From NCBI GenBank assembly GCA_008501735.1, contig QQUF01000006.1, forward strand, positions 1 to 59,088: 59,088 bases of DNA, read 5' to 3'. The notes under the pieces are model-generated. The model saw nothing but the letters and a program-made list of their open reading frames with translations, was not told where the DNA came from and ran no database searches. Each line of letters starts with the position of its first letter. The stretch's first letter is position 1. This DNA comes from Calditrichota bacterium (GTDB lineage Bacteria > CLD3). Of this stretch, positions 53,920 through 59,088 are shown in pieces. The position numbers were made by a program, and so were the translations under genes.

Positions 53920-53945
53920 TAGGGAACAAAAATTTTTGTTCCCTA
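53920..53945. terminator. 26-bp perfect palindrome downstream of the methyltransferase gene
   Basis: TAGGGAACAAAAA is followed directly by its exact reverse complement. It can form a hairpin on either strand. It sits 8 bp past the stop of the minus-strand methyltransferase gene and before the toxin-antitoxin operon, so it is best read as a terminator or 3' end stabiliser. No strong T-run follows, which limits confidence. The rest of the 177-bp gap shows no gene. Confidence 0.55.
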
Positions 53946-53953
53946 CGATTTCC

Positions 53954-54559
53954 TTACTTCTGTAAAACCCAAGTTGTCATACAGCGGAGATTTTGGACGT
54001 TTGTTGTTTTGATTGGGTCTAAAAGTGTTGCGTTTAATTTTTGTGTGCAATCCAAAAGCATTTCTTGAGTTACGAGAAATCTTGTTGAGCCGTCTGGAAG
54101 GAGAAAAATTTTATCGCCAAGAGGTTTTACTAAACTTTCGATTCCGATGTCAGAAGCTAACCTAACGAAAAGAATTCCTCCAAAGTCCAAAACTCGCCAC
54201 ATTTCAAAAAGCATTTTTTCAAAATGACTTTCGTTTTTGGCAAAGTGTAAGACTGCATTGCTGATTACAAACTGAAAAGAATTGTTAGTGAAAGACATTC
54301 TCTCAACGCTTTCAAGGCAGAAATTTTCTTGTGGTAAATTTGGTGAAAGGTTTTGAGAAAGTTCTTTAGTTTTAAGAATTGCTAATTCGTTTTGGTCAAC
54401 TCCGTAACACTCAAAACCATTTTTCAGAAAGTAAAAAAGATTTCTGCCTCCACCACAACCTGCGTCCAAAATTTTGCGATTCGGTTTAACTCGACCTTTT
54501 AAGATTTGGTCAAAAAGATAAACGTCAATGTTACCAAATTCTGAAATTATTTTATTCAT
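53954..54559 (-). CDS. Class I SAM-dependent methyltransferase
   Basis: 201 residues. Motif I is ILDAGCGGGRNLFYFLKNG near residue 35, motif II is YGVDQNELAI, and motif IV is NSFQFVISNAVLHF. It belongs to the small-molecule methyltransferases (Methyltransf_11/TehB-like), not to DNA methylases: it lacks NPPY/DPPY. It lies 29 bp after the adenine methylase gene on the same strand. The gap holds a perfect partition-type palindrome that may control it. Substrate unknown; it may or may not be part of the defence operon. Confidence 0.85.
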   Translation of the reverse strand: MNKIISEFGNIDVYLFDQILKGRVKPNRKILDAGCGGGRNLFYFLKNGFECYGVDQNELAILKTKELSQNLSPNLPQENFCLESVERMSFTNNSFQFVISNAVLHFAKNESHFEKMLFEMWRVLDFGGILFVRLASDIGIESLVKPLGDKIFLLPDGSTRFLVTQEMLLDCTQKLNATLLDPIKTTNVQNLRCMTTWVLQK

Positions 54560-54567
54560 AATTTAGT

Positions 54568-54587
54568 ATCATATCATATGATATGAT
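54568..54587. promoter_or_regulatory. 20-bp palindrome with partition-type heptads
   Basis: ATCATATCAT (54568-54577) is followed by its exact reverse complement (54578-54587). It contains the same TATCATA/TATGATA heptads as the sites near parA, about 13.5 kb away. It lies 8 bp upstream of the methyltransferase start and directly after the adenine methylase stop. Possible roles are a second centromere site, or an operator through which the partition ribbon-helix-helix protein regulates the methyltransferase. Confidence 0.6.
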
Positions 54588-54588
54588 T

Positions 54589-57500
54589 TTACTCCTTTTT
54601 CTCTTGTAAATGAATTTGGTGGTTGAGTTCTAAAAGCCTTTTTAAAATTTCTTTTCGTGTGTCGGGTGAAATTGTATAACGGACTCTGTCGTTTTCGGGT
54701 AAAAATTCCAATTCGTAAAAATCGTGAGCTAATTCCAAGTCTTGCCAACCGTAAGCCTTTTTGACTGCTTTGTCCATTTCTTTGTGAAGCTCTCGGAGTT
54801 TCAGAATGTCCAAGTAAGCCTCTTCCGAAATTTCAGCTGTTTGTTTGGAGTTTTTCAAAACCAAGTTCGGACTTAAGTCTTTGCTGTGAAAAAGATTGTA
54901 AGTTTTGGTTAAGCCAAGTTTCATTTTTACCATCAAGTTTTTACGGAACTCGTAGTAAGTCTCGCCGATTTTCTCAAGTTCTGACGTTGTTTCTTCGCTC
55001 AAGTTTTGTGGAAATGGGAAAGTTTCAAAAATTGAAGAAGGAGTGTAACGTATTCGAGATTCTAAAGTTGAGGCGTATTTCCAAGCCCAATGGAAATGAA
55101 AATTTGATTGAAGAGTTGAAAATGAAAAATATTTTTCAAACGCAAAAGTGTTAGTTGCATCCGAGAAAACAAATTTTGAAGGTGCAAATGAAAAAGCTAT
55201 TGTTTTACTGGTTCTTGCCACAACCAAAACTCGCTCTAAAGGCTTGATTGTTCGGTAAAGTTTAGGTCTCTTTTCTCCGTAAATCCACCATTTTTGTGGT
55301 AATGGTTTTCTTAACGCATAAACTCCCTCTAAATCATTTCCGACTTTATCCTTCTTCCATCTTTGCCTCTCAGGCTTCACCAATCTTTCCACAATTTCAA
55401 AACAGTCAGGGTATTCTTTTCTACATTTTTCTTCTTCCCAATCGAAAAAATTAATTACCCAACGACTTGGACTTTGGTCAAAATTTGAATTCAAATCCGA
55501 GCCGTTTAAGTAAGGAAAAAGAACGTCTTTGTTTTTCGGATTCAGTTTGATTAGTCTTTTTGCTTCGTGTGGTTTTAAGACAAATCCTGAACCCAAAACA
55601 ATTGAACCTTGAAAACTTTTATTTTGGTTTTGAACTAAAGAGAAAGGATTTCCAAGAGTTTCTGAACTGTCTAAAAATGATGTGATTTGGGAAACATCAT
55701 TTTGGTCTAAAACAAATTTTCTTTTCCATTCTCCTTTAAAAACTGAAACAAGAGAAACTTCAACTGCCGCAACTCCGGGCCACTTCATTGATTTTACAGC
55801 AAAATTAATTCTTCCACCGTTTTTTTCAATAACTTCTAAACCGCCTTTTCTTGCACTTCCTTGAGCAATTGTGTTAGTGGAAATCAAAGAAAGAAAACCA
55901 TTCTTTTTAATCAGTTTAAAAGCTTGTCTAAAAAAATAAGTTACTAAGTCAACAGAACCCGCAGGAGCAAAAACAGTTTTTACGTAATTCAAAAAGCCGT
56001 TTCCAAAAAGTCCACTTAACCTTTGTCCGCCCAAAAATGGAGGATTTCCGATTACCAAATCAAAACCGCCTTTTGAAATTACTTCGGGAAACTCCAAGAA
56101 CCAGTGAAAGAAAGACTTTCTCACACTAATTGTGTCCGCTTCGTAAACAAAATTTTTGTAAGTCTTTTGAGAACTTCCGATAAAGTTAAAGTAGTCGTAA
56201 TTTGTGCAAAGTTTGTCTTGGTTGTCAAAAGTTTTTGGAATGAAAAATTGAGCAATTCTTAAGTTTGCGGATTGGTTTAGTTTTTGCCAAGTTGAGCCTT
56301 TTAAAGCGTCTTGAAATACTTGTGCTTTTCTCTCGTAATCCTTAGCAGAGTCATCTGGTAATTCATCAAGTTTTTTATATTTTTCCAAAATTTCCGAAAA
56401 GTCATTTGAGTAAACATAAAAATTCATTTGGTCTTTCGATGAGCTAAAATTTTTGTTACTCGTTCTAAATTTTTTCAAAACTTCGTTGTCGTCTCCGGGA
56501 AGTTTTTTGAAGGCTTCATTTGGAATTCCTTCTTTTAATTCTTCGATTTTTGTAACTCCGACTATCGAATCGCCTGTGCGAATTCTGTGGTCTAAAAAAG
56601 TAAGAGGCATTCCCGGATTGTGAGCTTCGAGCCAAAGCGAAACTTTGCAAAGTTCGACGGCAAGCGGATTTTTATCGACTCCGTAAATGCAGTGTCGAAT
56701 TACGTCACGGATTGCTTTTCGGAAATCTTTTGGGTTTGGTTGTTCTTCGTCTGTTCTAATTCTTGCAAGTTCGAGAGCTAATTTTCTTGAGGTTGAAAGT
56801 AAAATGTGTCCGCTTCCGCAAGCGATGTCGCAGATTTTAATTTTGAGTAAAGAATCGGCAATTAATTCTTTAGGTGAAATTCCGAATTTTTGAGATTGCT
56901 CTTTTGCTTTTCGGATTTTTTCCTCAATCACAAACTCAAGTGAATTTTTAATCAAAGGTTGAACCAATTCTTCGGGAGTGTAATGAGAGCCTGAAGAAGA
57001 ACGATTTGGGCTTTCCTCTAATTTTGCAGAAACATTTTCATTTTCAATTTTGAAAACGATTTCGTAATCCAAAAGTTTTTCGTAAACCGAGCCGAATTCT
57101 TCAACGTTCAAAGAAGCGTAGTTCACACGCATTTTTTGGTGAGTTACAGGATTTGTAAAAAAACTCAAATTTCTAACAGCTTCAAGCAAACATTTGTTAG
57201 AGATTTCGCAATTTATGAATTCGCCAATTGCACCACTTCCGAACAAATCTCCACCAAGCGGAGCAATTCCGAGTTTTTGCCCGTGAATTTCCGATTCAAA
57301 AAGTTTGAAGGAAATTTTTAAACCTTGCCAAAGGTCAGAGAATTTTTCTTCATCGAAGAATCTGTTTTCAACTAATTTTCTAAGTTTTGAAATGCTGTAA
57401 AATTTGTAATAAATTTCTTTTTTTCTCTTTTGAGCTTCATCTAAGTTTTCAGGAAAAACAATATTCCTCTCTTCGATTACCATCAAAAAAAGCATTCTGT

Positions 57501-58365
57501 AAATTATTCTAAGAAGGTTTTGATAAAAGTCTTCTTTAGAAAGTTTTTGGCTCAAAATTTCATCTCTTAATCTTTGGTTATCTTTTTGGGCAAGAAAACC
57601 GTTAGCGAGTTCAAAGATTGACCTTTTCACAGCTTCACTCAAACCGTCTCTGATTCTTGAACCTGTTTCCAAAGTGTCCTGATGATATTTTTCCAAAATA
57701 CAATTGGAGGCTTCACTTTGAGTTTTTGAAAAGCGGCTAAAATGTAAAATTCTAAAAAGTAGAGCAAATTCAGCGTACTGGTCTTCTTCCATCATTTCTT
57801 TGAGGTCAAATTCCAAAAATGAAAGTCTGACAAGCCTTCCCGAATCTCTGACAAGCCTTAGGAGAAAGCCGTTTGTAACAAGTCCGAAAAGGTGTTCTGT
57901 AACATTTACGTATTCTTGCACCAAACCGTGAGGGGAAATTCTTGGACCGCCTTCTTTACTTTTTTTATCCAAACTGTAATTAAAACCAGTTACAAAAATT
58001 GGAAATCCGTCTAAGTTCGTTGCTCTGTGACTAATTGCATAACTTTTTCCATTTACCTCTTCGGCTTTTGCAATTTCAGGCTGAAAACCAAGTAGTCTTA
58101 GAAGTGGCAAAATCCATTCGTTTCTTGTTTCGGTAGTTCCTTTTGCATTCTCATCTAAACGTTCAATTTTTCTATTAAAAATTTTCCAATAATCTTTAGC
58201 ACTTGCCCAAGCAAAAGCAATTTCGTCCTTTAATTTTACATTTTGGTCGAAAGTAAAATCGCTTGGAAGTTGTCCACCCGATTCGTTAGAATCAAATTTA
58301 TCAATAACTTCTTGTGAAATGATGTTTCCTTCAATTCTGATGCAAGACAATTTAATTTCCTCCAT
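54589..58365 (-). CDS. Large Eco57I-like N6-adenine DNA methylase (DrmMI-like)
   Basis: About 1258 residues from the ATG at 58365; a TTG one codon upstream is also possible. Residues 1-430 are a helical N-terminal domain. HYTPEELVQPLI introduces the methylase core, with SAM motif I IKICDIACGSGHILLS near 507 and catalytic motif IV LVIGNPPFLGG near 774. A specificity-like C-terminal region follows. NPPF places it among gamma-type N6-adenine methylases of the Eco57I/PglX-like class. It overlaps the SNF2 helicase gene by 14 bp. In class 1 DISARM an adenine methylase likewise follows the SNF2 gene. It may mark self DNA. No separate restriction endonuclease is seen. Confidence 0.87.
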   Translation of the reverse strand: MEEIKLSCIRIEGNIISQEVIDKFDSNESGGQLPSDFTFDQNVKLKDEIAFAWASAKDYWKIFNRKIERLDENAKGTTETRNEWILPLLRLLGFQPEIAKAEEVNGKSYAISHRATNLDGFPIFVTGFNYSLDKKSKEGGPRISPHGLVQEYVNVTEHLFGLVTNGFLLRLVRDSGRLVRLSFLEFDLKEMMEEDQYAEFALLFRILHFSRFSKTQSEASNCILEKYHQDTLETGSRIRDGLSEAVKRSIFELANGFLAQKDNQRLRDEILSQKLSKEDFYQNLLRIIYRMLFLMVIEERNIVFPENLDEAQKRKKEIYYKFYSISKLRKLVENRFFDEEKFSDLWQGLKISFKLFESEIHGQKLGIAPLGGDLFGSGAIGEFINCEISNKCLLEAVRNLSFFTNPVTHQKMRVNYASLNVEEFGSVYEKLLDYEIVFKIENENVSAKLEESPNRSSSGSHYTPEELVQPLIKNSLEFVIEEKIRKAKEQSQKFGISPKELIADSLLKIKICDIACGSGHILLSTSRKLALELARIRTDEEQPNPKDFRKAIRDVIRHCIYGVDKNPLAVELCKVSLWLEAHNPGMPLTFLDHRIRTGDSIVGVTKIEELKEGIPNEAFKKLPGDDNEVLKKFRTSNKNFSSSKDQMNFYVYSNDFSEILEKYKKLDELPDDSAKDYERKAQVFQDALKGSTWQKLNQSANLRIAQFFIPKTFDNQDKLCTNYDYFNFIGSSQKTYKNFVYEADTISVRKSFFHWFLEFPEVISKGGFDLVIGNPPFLGGQRLSGLFGNGFLNYVKTVFAPAGSVDLVTYFFRQAFKLIKKNGFLSLISTNTIAQGSARKGGLEVIEKNGGRINFAVKSMKWPGVAAVEVSLVSVFKGEWKRKFVLDQNDVSQITSFLDSSETLGNPFSLVQNQNKSFQGSIVLGSGFVLKPHEAKRLIKLNPKNKDVLFPYLNGSDLNSNFDQSPSRWVINFFDWEEEKCRKEYPDCFEIVERLVKPERQRWKKDKVGNDLEGVYALRKPLPQKWWIYGEKRPKLYRTIKPLERVLVVARTSKTIAFSFAPSKFVFSDATNTFAFEKYFSFSTLQSNFHFHWAWKYASTLESRIRYTPSSIFETFPFPQNLSEETTSELEKIGETYYEFRKNLMVKMKLGLTKTYNLFHSKDLSPNLVLKNSKQTAEISEEAYLDILKLRELHKEMDKAVKKAYGWQDLELAHDFYELEFLPENDRVRYTISPDTRKEILKRLLELNHQIHLQEKKE

Positions 58366-59088
58366 CAAAATTTACTTCCGGCAAGATTACATAAATTCCC
58401 ATTAAATCCATTGGAAAAACAGGTTCAACCACTTTAAATTTTTTGCCACCAACTACTTTTCTAAATCTTTCGTGAGCCTCAACTAATTTCTCAGCTCTTG
58501 TTTTAGAAAGTTCTTCTAAATGAATTTTCATTTCAGAAAGGTTTTCTAACTCTTGTTCAAGCCAATAGTTCTGTTCTTCTTTTGTAAGATTTTGAGTCGG
58601 ACTGATTTCAAAAAGCAATTTATTTGCTTCCTCGTAACTTAAGAAAGCAGACTTTTGGAAATCGCCTTGAAAGCCCCAAAGAAACATTTCTTCTGCGACA
58701 ATTTCGTGATTTCCATTTTGTTCCGAAATTACATTTCTGACTCTAAACTGCATTAAAGTAGTTTTAATTTTCACTTGATTCGTTCGAATTACCGAAGCTC
58801 TCGAAGGGCTGTGTTGGTTTGTTTTTTCGATTGAATTATTGACAAGTTCTTGACACATTTGTTCTACAAAAATATGATTTCTTCCCAAATATTTAAAACC
58901 TTTAGGAGTTGGAGAATCAAAAGAGATTAGGACTTCATTTTTACTTCCGAGTAAAGGCTTTAATTTTTTGGGTAAATTAGTAGTAAAAACTCTATAACCT
59001 TCATCAAGTTTGTCAACTTGCACACCAAGAAACTTTAAGGCTTGGACAACAAAATCATTTACCGTTTTGACATTTCCGATAGCTAAGT
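58352..59088 (-). CDS. SNF2/RapA-like helicase, C-terminal part (joins 1-2243)
   Basis: This is the continuation of the helicase gene that starts at 2243. Because 58962-59088 repeats 1-127, the real coding path is 2243-1 followed by 58961-58352. This segment carries the last 200 or so residues, including the helical ELENLSEMKIHLEELSKTRAEKLVEAHERF stretch, and ends FDGGN. Read alone it looks like a 223-residue protein starting at 59023, but that Met is internal (codon 728). It overlaps the methylase start by 14 bp. Confidence 0.85.
   Translation of the reverse strand, partial: LAIGNVKTVNDFVVQALKFLGVQVDKLDEGYRVFTTNLPKKLKPLLGSKNEVLISFDSPTPKGFKYLGRNHIFVEQMCQELVNNSIEKTNQHSPSRASVIRTNQVKIKTTLMQFRVRNVISEQNGNHEIVAEEMFLWGFQGDFQKSAFLSYEEANKLLFEISPTQNLTKEEQNYWLEQELENLSEMKIHLEELSKTRAEKLVEAHERFRKVVGGKKFKVVEPVFPMDLMGIYVILPEVNFDGGN
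58962..59088. repeat. 127-bp terminal redundancy: circle closure
   Basis: These 127 bases are identical to 1-127 and are in direct orientation. A direct overlap of this kind at the two ends of an assembled sequence, inside a coding frame that stays open across it, means that the molecule is circular with a unique length of 58,961 bp. A true terminal direct repeat of a linear element would not be expected to restore a gene. Confidence 0.92.

Noticed and set aside
53808-54068. 86-residue plus-strand frame overlapping the methyltransferase gene
   Set aside because: More than 100 bases run antisense to a clear SAM methyltransferase, and the frame reads through the 26-bp palindrome. It has no ribosome binding site and no recognisable protein features.
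54589-58365. BREX (PglX) assignment for the large methylase
   Set aside because: No pglZ, brxC or other BREX core genes lie in the closed circle. The adjacent SNF2 and DUF1998 helicases fit DISARM/Druantia-type systems better.
58352-59023. Independent 223-residue protein at the window end
   Set aside because: It is the C-terminal part of the helicase that continues from position 1; its first Met is codon 728 of the joined frame.
1-59088. Integrated prophage, transposon or conjugative element
   Set aside because: No phage structural genes, DDE transposases, terminal inverted repeats, relaxase or type IV secretion genes were seen. The only recombinase is the small resolvase.

Overview
The window is one circular DNA molecule cut open at an arbitrary point. 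Its first 127 bases (1-127) recur exactly as its last 127 bases (58962-59088), so the unique length is 58,961 bp, and a gene for a SNF2-type helicase runs across the join. It carries plasmid functions: an iteron array (about 21998-22350) next to a Rep_3-type initiator gene, a ParA/ribbon-helix-helix partition pair with palindromic heptad sites, a small serine resolvase with a repeat-rich upstream region, and two toxin-antitoxin pairs. I see no relaxase or type IV secretion genes, so it does not look self-transmissible. DNA is AT-rich throughout and Shine-Dalgarno sequences are often weak. Together with an LruC/DUF4842-like lipoprotein and Bacteroidota-style PIN and glycan genes, this suggests a member of the Bacteroidota/Chlorobiota/Ignavibacteriota (FCB) group, at low confidence. 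No rRNA or tRNA genes were recognised.

Layout. (1) 53954-59088 joined to 1-8152, minus strand: a MazEF-like toxin-antitoxin pair, then a three-gene defence-like operon made of a 1714-residue DUF1998 helicase with a C-terminal nuclease-like domain, a 950-residue SNF2 helicase, and a large Eco57I-like adenine methylase, followed by a small SAM methyltransferase. (2) 8159-17694: mostly metabolism on the minus strand, with galE, a three-gene proton-translocating transhydrogenase (pnt), pgpA, an acetyltransferase, a STAS protein (plus strand), and then resolvase, pyrophosphatase and glycogen phosphorylase. (3) 17926-21768, plus strand: APH-like kinase, Wzx-type flippase and glycosyltransferase. 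(4) 21769-23818: replication origin and initiator. (5) 23815-31962: SohB-like protease, a small secreted Cys/Ala-rich protein, another STAS protein, full-length metH and the lipoprotein. (6) 32070-37393, plus strand: rmlA, rmlC, a phosphoglycosyl transferase, a WecG-type glycosyltransferase fused to two STAS domains, and a degenerate nucleotidyltransferase/sugar-transferase fusion. (7) 37401-39989: secreted GH5-like glycosidase. (8) 40025-41094: partition locus. (9) 41093-53776, minus strand: a VapBC-like pair followed by a compact operon of about 12 kb with rmlB, OPX export lipoprotein, Wzz/tyrosine-kinase-like protein, Wzy-like polymerase, five glycosyltransferases and two acyltransferases.

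The main cargo is therefore a nearly complete Wzx/Wzy-type exopolysaccharide pathway split over three blocks. It comes with central metabolic genes that usually sit on the chromosome (metH, pntAB, ppa, glgP, pgpA, galE), which makes a chromid-like replicon plausible. The most novel-looking elements are the DISARM/Druantia-like helicase-helicase-methylase operon, the glycosyltransferase-STAS-STAS fusion, and the partition-type heptad palindromes, one of which lies 13 kb from the partition genes beside the defence methylase.
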